From Plantago elongata (lineage: Eukaryota > Streptophyta > Magnoliopsida > Lamiales > Plantaginaceae), in NCBI GenBank assembly GCA_036897095.1, contig JAYMSP010000247.1, positions 1 through 64,000 on the forward strand: a stretch of 64,000 bases of DNA. Reading direction: 5' to 3'. The notes under the pieces were generated by a model, which searched no databases, was not told the DNA's origin, and worked only from the letters and a program-made list of their open reading frames with translations. The translations under genes and the position numbers were made by a program. Shown here piece after piece: positions 24,104 through 35,929 of the stretch. How positions within the stretch are numbered: the stretch's first letter is position 1; every line of letters starts with the position of its first letter.

Positions 24104-24360
24104 CTTACGACGGTTTTAGCGACCGATAACTATCCATCGCTACAACCGGATAAAGGACGCTCTATGTCACCTTAAAATGACGGACTGGTAACGGTTCAAT
24201 ATATCGTCTGGTTCGTCACCGATTCATCCCTGCCTTGTAGCGAAGAATATTATTCGTCTCTTCAAGGCATTGTGACAGAATACGTGGCGACGATGGCCTA
24301 TGGACGTAGCGACGAATCGCTGGTCGTAAAACGACGAGTGAATCCATCGGTGTACGACTA

Positions 24361-24373
24361 GTTTCTTGTAGTG
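24361..24373 (-). repeat. CACTA terminal inverted repeat (right)
   Basis: GTTTCTTGTAGTG is the reverse complement of CACTACAAGAAAC, the signature terminus of plant CACTA elements. Confidence 0.87.
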
Positions 24374-25139
24374 TCAGATTTGGATGCATATGAAGGAAAA
24401 AATGGTGCAAAAGAATAAATGTGCTAATACATCTGAAGGCATTGTTCAAGGTTTCAACCTCGTACTGAAACAAGTCACTAGTCACCACTGAAGAAGAGAA
24501 AAAGAGGTAAGGATAGAGGTGGAGCAGGAAAAATAGCTATTGATATCTTCCAATAAGGTAATTCAACTATTGGTTTATAGGATCATGGTTTTTGTAATAT
24601 ACTGCGTTGATGTACATTATGGTGACTATGTTTTTTGAGTATCATAAATTGCTTCAAGTTAATATAATCATGATGAAAGTGTTAACTCATTGTAAAGGAT
24701 TTACAGTTTCATGGAAAGCTAGAGAAAACAAGCATGAGTTGTTGGTTTTTGCCCTTTTTCTTTTTATCAAAGCGCATATTATAGCCTCAGTAATCAGCCA
24801 TGCCCTCTGTTTAGATTTTGGATTCTCTCATTAACTTATTAAGTAGTTAAACAACAAATTCAATTTTATGTGAAGAGAACTTGATCTTAAATTAATTAAA
24901 TTAGTTTCTTAACTTTCTCTAATGGTGATTTTGATATTCTTGTTGCACCTTGTTTGACATTTCTTGTACTCAGTTATTTACTAGGCGTTGAAATTATTGT
25001 ATTTTTTTAATTTTACATAGTCTACTTAGTATCTCTCTTTTCTATGTTATACATGTATACTTGTACAATATTTCAACAAAGACATGTAGTCTTGTAGATT
25101 CACTCAGTTTATGTATATGCATAATTGACTCAACAAGTC
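24374..25139. other. Unassigned AT-rich DNA
   Basis: No recognised domain lies in this 0.77-kb stretch between the CACTA end and the hAT array. A short open stretch around 24380-24500 ends in GAG followed by GTAAGG, which would suit an exon and 5' splice site, but its translation matches nothing I know. It may be flanking host DNA or part of the hAT locus. Confidence 0.5.
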
Positions 25140-26397
25140 TCCCTTGGGGATGGCACTGATATACAACGAGACCCGGATGGGGGGGGGGGGGGGGGGGGGA
25201 GAAATACATGTTAGCACTAAAAATGGTAATTTAATTTTTTGGAAAATTGGGCTTTAATGAATTGTATACTTGGTCATTTTATTAACTTGTTTCTTTTGAT
25301 GCAGTTCTAATAGTACAACCTCGAGTATTGGAAAATTATCAAAGGTGAAGAGCTAAAAGGAAAGGTAAGAAGAAAGGTTTTGTTGTCTGGAATTATCTCA
25401 CGAAGAATGAGGTGGTTCAATAACAACTTGTGATCATTGTTGAACTCCTATGTCTTGGTGGGCAAGGAGAAATACATGTTAGCACTCAAAAGGGTAATTT
25501 AAATTTGCTATTATTGGCATAATGGGCTTTAATGAATTGTATACTTGGTCTTTTTATTATGTAGTTTCTTTTGGTGCATTTCTAGTAGTAAAACCTCGAG
25601 TACCGGAAGATCATCAAAGGAAAACAGCTAAAAGGAAAGGATATATTGTCTGGAATTATTTCTCGAAGAATGAGGATGGTCTGATAACTACTTATGATCA
25701 TTTTGAAACTTGTATGTCTTGGTGGATGAGGAGACATACGTGTTAGCATTCAAGATGGTAATTTAATTTTGCTATTCTTTGCAAAATGGTTTTTAATGAA
25801 TTGGCTTGGTCATTTTATTAAGTTGTCTCTTTTGGTGCAGTTCTAGTAGTACAACCTCGATTATCGAAAGATCATCAGAGGAAAAGAGCTAAAAGTAAAG
25901 GTAAAAAGAAAGGTTCTATTGTTGGAATCATTTCTTGAAGGATGAGGATGGTTTTATAACAACTTGTGATCATTGTGGAACTCGTATGTCTTGTGGCGCG
26001 CAAAATGGGACAGCTTCTTTGTTGAAGCACATTAAAACATATAGCAAGAAGTACACTTATCAAGAGGAGGGGATTGTGATTACAAGTCCTTGTGCTACCT
26101 TTGTTTTCAATCAATAGAAGAGTAGGGAAGAGTTTGCTATTTTTGTTGTAAAACACAACTATACTCTTTATATGGTTCGACACCGACACTTCATTCACTT
26201 TATAAAAGGAGTGAATCACCATTTGAAACTTCCATGCCTTGTTACACTAAGGAAACACATAATGAATCTATTTGAAGGTGTAAATATTAATAGGCATGAT
26301 ATTTTTATGGTCTTACTAGTACGGTGACATTAAGTACTCACATGTGGAAGTTTAGTCATTTTAAAATACAACTTGTGATCATTATGGTACTCGGGGG
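25140..26397 (+). repeat. hAT BED-exon tandem array, block 1
   Basis: After a poly-G run (25179-25199) come the tail of one unit and units starting at 25305, 25579 and 25841. A unit is about 265 bp: a 5' half BED-finger exon starting TTCTAGTAGTACAACCTCGA, a segment AGAAATACATGTTAGCAC.CAAAATG, then an intron-like piece starting GTAATTTAA and ending TTTTGGTGCAG. Only the third unit extends into the full hAT exon. The block ends at ACTCGGGGG (26391-26397), where CopC is inserted. Two more blocks follow at 55197. Confidence 0.8.
25841..26397 (+). pseudogene. hAT transposase N-terminal exon (BED finger), copy 1
   Basis: hAT transposases bind element ends through an N-terminal BED zinc finger and cut with an RNase H-like fold. 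Visible are a basic stretch (KRAKSKGKKKG), TTCDHCGTRMSCGAQNGTAS with a CxxC pair, and LLKHIKTYSKKYTYQEEG with the H...C/Y end of the BED finger. The region with FVVKHNY.LYMVRHRHFIHF that precedes the first catalytic Asp follows. There is a stop near 26115 after FVFNQ and others beyond 26300. Only the N-terminal third of a transposase is present; the catalytic core and the hAT dimerisation domain were not seen. Confidence 0.78.
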
Positions 26398-26398
26398 T

Positions 26399-27842
26399 TG
26401 TTGGTCCAGATAACGACAAATGAAAAGACTAGGGGGAGGGGGCGGGTGAATACTCTTTTCAAACTTTTATCGATAAAAACAATTTCTCATAAACTGGTGG
26501 ATTTCTGATACTTAAATTCAGAGAGCGAAAGACTTAAAAGATAGATAAATGAGACTGTGCTTTGCAGTAATAAATGTGTGTGAGTGTTATGTTGGAATGT
26601 AAATACGTAATAAGTAAATAACATAGCATGTATAGTGGTATCTGGAGGTGGCGTAATCCTCCAACTCGTCCACTCGGTCTTTACGAGACCTGGAATTTAC
26701 TAGAACAAAATATTAAGTTCTCCTTACAATATATCATATTCTAAGATCCTTACAAACAGATGGTTCCCAACCAAATCTTTTCCCTTAGTTGTTCCCTAGC
26801 TCCTAGTGCCAAGTATTTCCTGTACTCAAGATAACCTTGGAGTTGTTCCTTGATTTCCCAAATCAAATACTTCATGTACTCCACGCCTTGTTGGTGTTAG
26901 TTATAAGTTGATTGTCCACAAAGCTTCTCATAACTTTTCAGCAATATTTTTAGAGAGCTTAGAAGAGATAACACTACTTGATACACTTACTCAATGTATG
27001 GTAGGTTCTCTTTTACTGACCTAAGCAATTGGTAACCGTTATGGAGAATGAGCTTTCGAAAGGGTATCCAAAAGATCAACTCTTTCATGAATAACAATCA
27101 CTTGTTATTGTGTTAGGGCACTTAGAACTACTAATGATTCTTCGAGCTTGCTGGTCGCAACAGAAAGCTTGGAGAATGATAGTGAGATGCTTGAGAGAAT
27201 ACTTTCTTGGTAAGTACATAAGAGCATAGTTCGTGTGTGTATTTCTCAGCTTCTGAGTGGTGATATTTATAGATGATTATGAGTCATTTGAATAGTATCC
27301 GTTAGACCTTCTCAAAATTCAATCCGTTTATATCTCGTAATGAGTACTCAGAAGTCCCTTTCTCATTTTTTAGAGAGGACTATGCATCGAGCGACTTCCC
27401 AGCCTGTGTAATTAATGCACTTACTATTTCTTGTCATGTAGTCTCAATGGACACATGAGCCTTTCTGAAAGCTAGCATGCTCCAGTATTTAGAGATGTCA
27501 TATGCTCAGGAATATGTTATGTGCAATATATGCACTATACAATATTCTTTCTGATCATAGTCTATTTGAGGAGACTTAACCTTATGTCTTCATAAACTTG
27601 TGCAATCTTCAGTCTTCAAATCTTCGATTAAAATCCATTGCTAGGATCCTTCTTCATGGACTTCTTTGAAATATAAAATTACATCAGAGACCTAATAATC
27701 CTATTACAAGTTTTACTATACTAACATACTAAAAGATTTCCTCTTTTACAATGTTCAAGTGAACTAAAAGTACTATTCACCTTTTTGTACTAAGATAAGA
27801 CATATGGTTATTGATCAAAAATACTAACAAATATTTCTAACA
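26399..27842 (-). repeat. CopC 3' LTR
   Basis: 1,444 bp; on the minus strand it starts TGTTAGAAATATTTGTTAG and ends TGGACCAACA. A TATA-like CTATAAATATCA (minus strand) lies near 27257-27270. Near its end the minus strand reads GTATTCACCC.CCCCCTAGTC, a phrase common at the 3' end of plant copia LTRs. Confidence 0.87.
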
Positions 27843-27861
27843 AGTTTCCTCCTTTTTGATC
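27843..27861 (-). promoter_or_regulatory. CopC polypurine tract
   Basis: On the minus strand AAAAAGGAGGAAACT runs directly into the TG of the 3' LTR, as expected of a plus-strand primer. Confidence 0.75.
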
Positions 27862-28416
27862 AGTCAACCATGACTATCTTCAATGTCCTATTACAAACCT
27901 GGAAGTGAGAACAATCCATCATTTAATTATTTCAGAAGATATTCAATCAGTTAATTAAGTGCAGAAAGTAAACATCAACCAAATCACAATAAGTGATCTT
28001 CGTTGACAAATTATGTTTTATAAATGGTTTCTGAGAGTATGATCATCAGAAAGAACAATTACAAAACATAAGATAACTTTTACAAACATTGAAGTATAAA
28101 GATCAATCCCGCAAAGTGTTACAAAAATTACTAAGTAAATTTAAGACAAGAGGATAGTCCAAGCTCCAAGTAAGACATCCTAAAATACTAGTCTTCAAGT
28201 CTTCAAAATTAACTTTGGTTCAGAAACCATAAGTTCTTTAGCACCCTTTATGGATCAGTGGATCTGGTTATCAACCTTCCTGCAGTCTTCAACATATTCA
28301 TAGAGAAGCCTTCTGAAAGAGAGTTCTGCCTTTCTAGCTAATCCACAAAGGTCTTCACAAGTCCTAGCAGGGTCTTTGTTTTTCTGAACAAAGAGCTTGA
28401 CCCAGTAGTATTTGCC

Positions 28417-30775
28417 CTATACCCATGCATGGTCTACCTTAAGCTGAGATAACTCATGATGCTGATAGATGATCTCAAGATATGAAATGTCATCCATATA
28501 CTCATCAACAGTCATGTAGAAGGATTGGTAGGGTTTGATGCCCAACTTATTCTTCTTGCTATAGGTACCATCCAGTTTCTGAACTTTATATACATCATCA
28601 GGCTTTGTACAAGGACATATGAAGTCCAATGGCTTTTGCATAGCCTCGTTACTCTTTTGAACTACAAAATCAAGCCATGCCTTAGTATGCTCAGGATTTA
28701 GCAGTGTTGGCTTGTTATTTCTCCATGTCATCATTTGACTGTAAATGGGAGATGGAAACTTCTTGTTTAGAACAAGGTGCCTTAGCTCAAGAATCCAATA
28801 ACCATTCTGGAGATGAATGCATTTGTAGGAGGATTGATTGTCATCTGTTTTGACATATTCAATCAGGGCAGCAATGGGTCTTTCTTGTTCTTTCTCTTGA
28901 GTTCTAACAAACTGTAAATCCCTGCCCCTTTATCTGTTCAGTCCTTTCTCTAATGGAAGTTCTTCATGCTTTCTGGGAGTTGTGCTGGAAGATCCACCTG
29001 GGATCAACATGGCATTGCTAGAAGGGGTTCTAGCAGCAATTGGCCATACTTCCATTGGTGGTTAAGAGGTGTTTACAAGTCTCCTTCTCTTATGGAGTGT
29101 ATGATCATCATGATCAGTCACATCATCATCATGGAAGATGTTCTGGAGCGGAGACTTGTACCTTTCTGAGCAACTAATAATCCTTCTTCTTGTTCTTGGT
29201 CTTCAGAAGGCTTCTTTGCTTCGAATATAGCCAGAGCCTTAGAACCCCTGGTAATCACATTCTTAAGCCATGATCTTGTTGTTACTCTTGGTTGTTCAGC
29301 AAGCTCAAGTTCTTCTGGAGCTTTGTTCTTTGTGGGAGTTTGACTTGTGGAGGGCATTGGTTGTTTTCTCTTTTTGCCTTGGCCTCTCTAGGGCGCTGCT
29401 ATTTCTTCCCCCATAGTAATGAACGACTGAGTCAAATTGGCATATGAATATGAGAGAGATTCAAAGTTTCTCTACAGATTGTTGTGCACTTGAACAAGCT
29501 GTTGAATTTTGGATTTGAGCTCTTGATTTTCCTTTAGGAGTAACGTCTCCATTTCATTCAGCTCTCCAATGGACGGAATATGGCCTCAGCTTTCTAAGTA
29601 GCATAGTAAGCCTCATCGAGTACCCTATTGGGATTATTGCAATCCTCATCCCGGATCATGCCTAGATCCTTCTGGGCTAATGCTATTGCAGTGGCTCTTC
29701 TGAGCCAGTGGCAAGCCACATGCTTGGTTTCTTCTATGACTATCTCAAGCACTTCGACATCTTATTCTAGAAGTTCCTTAGAAAGCTTGGCATACACTGA
29801 ACTTTTTCCCATGTATTCAGCATCTCTTATTGTAGTAGTAGGGCATGAAAATATGTGCGGAGCTAGCAGTTCCCTTTTCAGATGAAAATTATGCATAGCT
29901 TCAAATTCTGGTGCCATCCGATTTGGATCTTCTTCTTCTTCACTTTCAATGAAGTTTTCATCTTCTTCATCCAGACCGGCGACCATTTTACCCTTGCCTT
30001 TTTGTGCAACCGTAGGAACTTGCTTCATTGATCCAGCCTTAGCATCTTGCTCATCATCTTCAGTAACCAGAGCATCTAACTCTGCAGTCTTGACATTGAT
30101 GTCTCTCTTAAGTTTCAATTTCTCATCAAGTAGTTCCCTTTCCTTGGCATTCTCGTCCTCGAAGATTAGTATCCAAGCTTGCTTCTCTTCAATCTAGGAT
30201 TGACATTCCAGAGAGTGTCTTGTTTCTGTTTCCAACAACTCCTTGAGTTTTGCAACTCAGAGTTCAGCAACTTTGATTTCTTTAGCTAGTTTGGTAGCCT
30301 GCAGAGCTTATTCCAGTAAGGCTTGCTGGTTTGTAGAAGGTGGTTGAGACTTTGGTGATGATGGTGGTGTTCTTTGAGTATTTGTTGGAGCAGTTTGTTG
30401 TGTTCCAGAACTAATTTGTCCTTGAGCAATGCTACCAGTCCCAGGTGCTGGACTATCATCATAGTTGTCATCTTTCATGTCATCACAGTACTTGTGATAT
30501 TCTAAAGAACGGTCCTGGAAGTCGTTCTCATCGATCTCTTCCTGATCTTTAGAGACCAAGTTGATCACATATGGTAGACTGACCATGTTTCCATTTAATT
30601 CCTCTTGATCTGAGTGATATACACCTAGTGACTTAGGAAACACAGGGTCAAATATCATCTGCTTCTTGGTTAGTTCATCACCAGTTTGGAAAGCTGCTAC
30701 GAGTTTTTGTGCCACTTTTCTCAAGAAGTCTTCGTGCATTAGAGAAAAGTGGGAGTAATCCTCTGTAGGGAACAT
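28417..30775 (-). pseudogene. CopC extra ORF between pol and the 3' LTR
   Basis: Open stretches on the minus strand cover this region. The start is MFPTEDYSHFSLMHEDFLRK (30775). A Gln/Pro/Ser/Thr-rich part (about 30450-30300), a Lys/Glu/Ala-rich helical part (about 30200-29760, with TAELDALVTEDDEQDAKAG), another charged part (29357-29118), and a C-terminal part with YMDDISYLEIIYQHHELSQL (about 28500-28440) follow. It occupies the position of the extra ORF of Cop1 and Cop2 but has no obvious sequence likeness to it. No membrane segment is evident. Function unknown. Fossil, broken. Confidence 0.65.
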
Positions 30776-31834
30776 AGCATGGATGTTTTTTTCCAGATTG
30801 AATGCTCTTGTTCTTCGCTATTTATTATCGATCACTCAGGGAATTTCAAAAAGATCAGCCTTTTTGCCATAACTTGAAGCACATGAGATGCTTATTCAGA
30901 GTGGCAGTCTGGAATAACTTGAGTAAATTGAGTGGTGATTCCACGTCAATTACTAGCACATCAACTAGAGACTGAGAGAAAGAGTAAAAGTTAGTTTTGT
31001 TCACACCACTTGTAGATATCTGAGAAAAAGTGAAGTATTAAGCATTTTGAGCATACATGTGTAGAAACACTAGCCACGTTGGCTTTGACATCTGGAGAAA
31101 TTTGTAGCGCCCCGTCCGGGTGGTACCGGATCGGGTGCCACCTTTGATGGGGTCCCAACCGCCCGAAGCGCGGTTGATCGATCAGTGCCGGATAAGGGGA
31201 AACCATGACCAGAATATAAAACAAACTTATTTATTTATTAACGTAATATTGGTAACTGTACAAAGGTAGGGTAATTGCCGATACAGTTATTTCTAAACCA
31301 CCAAAACACGACAGCAGAAAAGGTCTGGTCTGGTTACTAAATGCATGGTCATCCTACCCGATCATCTACCCGGTTCTCGCAATCATTACCTGGGGAATGG
31401 AAAGAACAGACATGACAAAGAGGGGAAGTCGCAAGACTTAGTGAGTAGTATTTAAGGCAGACGAGAAAACAGACACGGACACTAATTCAAAATAGAGTTC
31501 ACTCATGACAGGGAAAACACGAAACAGTTATCACGCAAAACAGATTCTCGATCCTGGATTTTCAGTAATTTCACGAAACAGATACCAACCAACACACCAT
31601 AGGATGACCCCGAAGGGCAGCTTGACTACCTTATTACTCAATCGAGGAGCGACCTCGCAGTCATTCAGACGACATGCTTAAGTCCATGTCGGCCCGGTAC
31701 ACGGAACGATATTGACCACCTGAACCGGTGATAACGTTGGGGCGTCCGTGGATCAGTGGGTACAGAATATATAGCCAGACCGTCGATCCGTTCCGCCCGG
31801 CCCCAACTATACCAGCTGTCCCTGGGCCAAATCG

Positions 31835-31925
31835 AAATAGGATGCCACGGAGGCATATAACAAGATACCACGGAGGCATATAACAGGATGCCACGAAGGA
31901 ATATAACAGTGTGCCGTAGAGGCCT
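31835..31925. repeat. Tandem repeat of about 23 bp in GypA LTR
   Basis: Three to four imperfect copies of GGATGCCACGGAGGCATATA with a trailing ACA follow head to tail. The last copy is more diverged (GTGTGCCGTAGAGGCC). Confidence 0.85.
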
Positions 31926-32029
31926 TATCAGTCAGGTTACCAGGATCGGATCAAACAGGCAAAACAGTACACGTACAAGTCACTTATTCAGAGATTCCAA
32001 CAAGTGCCAAACTGGCGATCACAGGACTA

Positions 32030-32420
32030 CAAACAATTACAGGAGGCGGAACACGAGAACAATCACTGGTGCCGAATGGCAGATGACACTGATAAATAAT
32101 CGCCGAAAGGCGAACAGTACAATCAAGAGAGATGAACAACAGGTATCCGAGATGAACAAGGGTGCCCAATGGCGGACAACGTATCGACAGAATGCCGGAT
32201 GGCGGGTAACAAGGTAAACACAAGTGTCGCATGGCGGTCAACAAAGGTAAACACAAGTGCCGGGTGGCGGGTAGTCAGAGTCAAATACAAGTGTCGGATG
32301 GCGGTCGACATAGTCAAACACGGATGCCTGATGGCGGGATACAACAATAGACAATGATGCCAAGTGGTGAGTAACAGGTCAAGGTCAAACAGCAGATGCC
32401 GATTGGCGGTCAATAAATAC
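32030..32420. repeat. Degenerate repeat with GTGCCGRATGGCGG core
   Basis: About ten spaced copies of a phrase like GTGCCGGATGGCGGG, followed by variable A/C-rich spacers with AACA, recur roughly every 30-40 bp. The irregular spacers set it apart from a simple array. Confidence 0.8.
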
Positions 32421-32444
32421 ACATAATTTCCTGAGGATAGACAC

Positions 32445-32705
32445 AAGTACCGAAACGCAGACAGTAACACTGAACAGACACAGGTACAGAAAGACAGACG
32501 GTAACACTAAACATACACAGGTGTAGAAAGACAAACAGGAACACTGAACATACACAGGAGCAGAAAGACAAACAGGAACACTGAATAGACGCAGGTACAG
32601 AAGGAAAGACAGTAACACTGAACAGACACAGGAGAAGAAAGACAGATAGTAACACTAAATAGACGCAGGTACAGAAGGAAAGAAAGTAACACTAGGCCGA
32701 CACAG
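32445..32705. repeat. Tandem repeat of about 44 bp in GypA LTR
   Basis: Six or more head-to-tail copies of a unit like ACACAGGTACAGAAAGACAG followed by a variable part with GTAACACTGAAC. The apparent cysteine-rich frames on the minus strand are only this repeat read in translation. Confidence 0.85.
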
Positions 32706-35700
32706 AACACCACATTCGGTTATCAAATTAAAATCATATCAGGGGTAAAAGTCGATCAGAGAGTCAGTAGAATATTGGTGTGGTCAGACATTCTACAAGT
32801 CCTAAAGTCAGGTCAAATGTTACGACTATGCGTAACTGAATGTAAAGGCTTAACAATAACAATATGGAGGCAATTTATATTTCCCGGGGCCTGATGCCGA
32901 ATAATGCTCACTGGAATAAAGATAAGTGGGCTGGTACGATACGCAGCTTCAAAATCCTGATACAGGAACAATACTACTTAACGTTTTACGCAAGAACAAT
33001 TATAATTTCCCGTAATATTTCCCCCCAATAGCAATCAGAACAAGCAGTAGTAGTCAGGAAAATAATTCATAAGTCTCGAGTTAATTCCATTATTTCAGAT
33101 ACATTTCTTCGTATAAAACCTTAGAAATCGCAATCATATATGACTTCATAATTTTCTAACCTAACAGAAGTTCCTTACAACTAAGCAGTAATCAGATTCC
33201 GACTACAACAATTTTAGAGCACTTACACAGTACATTACTCGTATTTAAACACTTATACAAGTTTCTCCGTATTTTCTAAGCATAGTACTACTTCCTAGCA
33301 TCTTGTTTACTACTCGGCATCTTCCTTCTCCATCCGCTTAAGCTCCTCTAATACATTTCTTCGCAGCTAGTCCTGCACTCAAGCAAATACACATCATCCT
33401 CAACCTACTTCAAACGCATAACCTCTGCGCATAGTAAACAGTAAGATGCTGATAAACAGGCAGGCACAGGACAGTATATATACAGCTTAGCCATACGCGT
33501 TATGCATTCCTACTATACAGATGATAGAAATACGGGTAACCTACCCGCGACATCTCATTTAGCACACGCGCTGCCGGCAAGGCAGTAATCAATAACGGAC
33601 TGACTAACAAATAAGAATTGACTCAACCACATAGACACGGCAGCACGACACAGTTGAGCAGTGTATACTACTCACTGTGCTGTTCTGCCAACCCAATACA
33701 CCGGCAAGGTGCACACAGCTCGACTCAAGTTTGAATTTCAGGAAACAATATTAATTCTAACCCAACACTCAAGCATAGTGCACAAGAACCGTCATGATCG
33801 GTATATTTAGACACACACATAAACACAAAAATTATACTGGAATTAAAACTATACCAACAAAGCATACCGGCTATGCATAGATTGCACGCATTGAAGCATC
33901 AACCTCTACTGATTCATCTTGTAAAAGAAAGACAACCAGAATCACAGGTATCGTGCATAAACATGACTTTACTGTCTAAGCTATCAATCTTGTGACTACT
34001 CAGCTGATCACTTTACATACCTATTGATATGACAACTCCCATACGTTTGTAGGTCTCTAGGTGGTGCGTACACGTGAATGCTAGAGCTGCTGAAGTATAT
34101 TTAGTCTATTTATTTTATTATTTCCCATACTTCCGAGATTTATCATCCCAACTAGTAAAATTTATAGTGCTATATATATTTTCTAATTGAACAAGTATCT
34201 AAAGATCCAGTTTTTAATCCTAGGTGAAGACAGTGCACTTTAGTGATTTATGAATCCATATTTCCCTCTTAAACAGTTTAAATAGAAGAATAGTAGGGTG
34301 CCAAGAATTAGATGGACATCGGTTAAGCCTTTGATTTTAAACAACATCAATAAACATCAATAATACCCGCTATGGAAACTTACTAAGTTACATTAGCAAA
34401 GTTAAATAGAGCAGCAGTAAACTACTTAACACAAAAAAAAAAGGATCAATTCTTCAGCAAAAAGCTTGCATAAAAAAATACGGAGATCATATGAAACAAC
34501 CTGATTCTAGCAATCAACCTTACTTTCCTCGACAGACCCACACTCGTACTGAAAAAGAATCTAACAAATACATGTTCCCTCGAAATTTCCTAAACATAGC
34601 AGTGGAGTTCATATGCAAACTTCGGGACAGCAGAGTGCCATATCCAGTTTGAACATAAACACAGTCACATACACAGCCTTCAACAAGAACAAACTCTTAC
34701 TGTACTGTTCTACTAGCCATTTCTATTTCTACTTAGCATACAACACACAACAGTATACCATTACCCATGGCAACTCAATTAACGCAGTCGGCAAATATAC
34801 TCAGGCACACACAAGCAGTATACACACCATCGCAACATACATCATAAGATGAGCTAGGCGAAGTTAAATACAACTACCACACGAATTCAAATGACACAGC
34901 TTAATAATTAACTTTTCCCACCCAAAACTCGACTATAATCGAAAAGAGAAGGGGCACTAACCGGAGAGACGAAATAGACGAGTAGGTTGCGGTCGGAACC
35001 AATTGAACAGACGCGAGAGAGTGAGGCTGTGCAGTGACAAAACTAATTACACTATTCCCAAAATTCGATTATAATCGAAAAAGGGAGAAGCTACTAACCG
35101 GAATCCGATCGCGCGAGGCGACACTCATCCGGAAAGTGGTCCGGTGGCAGCAGTACAAGCGGAGTGGGGTGCGGTGATGGAGAACGGAGAGGAGAAAGAG
35201 AGCGAGAGAAGAGTTGTGGCAAAGAGGAACACGATACCGGCCTATTTACAGGCGAAGAGGGGCCGCCCCCCGTCTGAATCGCCACCGTCCGGCTACCAGG
35301 TGCCTGCACACGCCGTCTCCTTGGCCACGCGGCCTCTCCCTCTCCGACCACGAATTGGTCATGCAAACAAAGGGCGTTTCGGGTATTTTACGCGGCGGCT
35401 CCTTCTCCGTTACGATTGTCGCGGTGAATTGCGGCTGAAGGAGGGGGAAAAACGAACTGGAATTGGCGGAATTGGGTTGTTGTGGGAACGGGAAGAAGAA
35501 ACTGATTTGGGGAAGACGAGGAAAGGAATTAAGGGTATTTTCGGTATTTCGCTATTATATACTTCTGGTTTCTTCTGGCCTCCAAACGGCTTGTAAATGA
35601 ATTCCGGAAAAATAGGAAGTCGTTTCCCGGGCACTATTTACGATGAACTAAAGTCGTATAAAATTTAGAAAAATATTTTTATTTTTTTATTATTATTGTT

Positions 35701-35869
35701 ATTTTATGAATTTAATATCAAATATCATCTTAGCGCTTATTCGGGATCAACCGGTAGATACGACCTGACCGCTAATTTTCAAACTCGATCCGTCTCAAAA
35801 TAAAATAATATAATTAATAATACGTATGTGATCGAACCTTAACCGAGTCCGGTTAACCGGGTCGTCACA

Positions 35870-35883
35870 ACCTCCCCCTCTTT
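35870..35883 (-). promoter_or_regulatory. GypA polypurine tract
   Basis: On the minus strand AAAGAGGGGGAGGT abuts the LTR start TGTGACGACC. Confidence 0.85.
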
Positions 35884-35929
35884 AGGAAATTTGGTCCCCA
35901 AATTTCACTGTCTTCGATCAGTCGGTTGG

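Larger units (their letters stand above)
23921..24373 (+). mobile_element. CACTA transposon, right end
   Basis: The right terminal part of the element that starts before 1, resuming after Gyp1. It continues the 35-bp tandem repeat and then becomes a subterminal region with many short GCGACG/CGTCG-type motifs in both orientations (24036-24360), as is usual for CACTA ends. It ends GTTTCTTGTAGTG, the reverse complement of the CACTACAAGAAAC terminal repeat. TCA follows (24374-24376) as a possible 3-bp target-site copy, which cannot be checked because the left end is outside the window. Confidence 0.85.
31103..35869 (-). repeat. GypA 3' LTR, 4.77 kb
   Basis: On the plus strand it runs from TGTAGCGCCCCGTCCGGGTG to GGGTCGTCACA; on the minus strand it begins TGTGACGACCCGGTTAACC. 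The 64 bp at 37249-37312 repeat its plus-strand start. Three tandem-repeat clusters lie inside (about 31835-31925, 32030-32420 and 32445-32705), and a GC-rich part at 35090-35600. Short open frames inside are not credible genes. Confidence 0.83.

Noticed and set aside
24607-24834. A small protein of 75 codons
   Set aside because: Low-complexity, no recognisable domain, AT-rich surroundings and no sign of conservation.
32030-32705. Regularly spaced repeats that could be mistaken for a CRISPR array
   Set aside because: Units are imperfect and spacers are not unique. The sequence is a plant retroelement LTR and no cas-like gene is present.
32385-32713. Cysteine-rich open frames on the minus strand that look like small secreted proteins
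   Set aside because: They are the 44-bp tandem repeat of the GypA LTR read in translation, with the same peptide phrase recurring in several frames.
35094-35634. Overlapping frames of 74-150 codons on both strands
   Set aside because: Inside the GC-rich part of the GypA LTR; composition explains them and no family likeness is seen.
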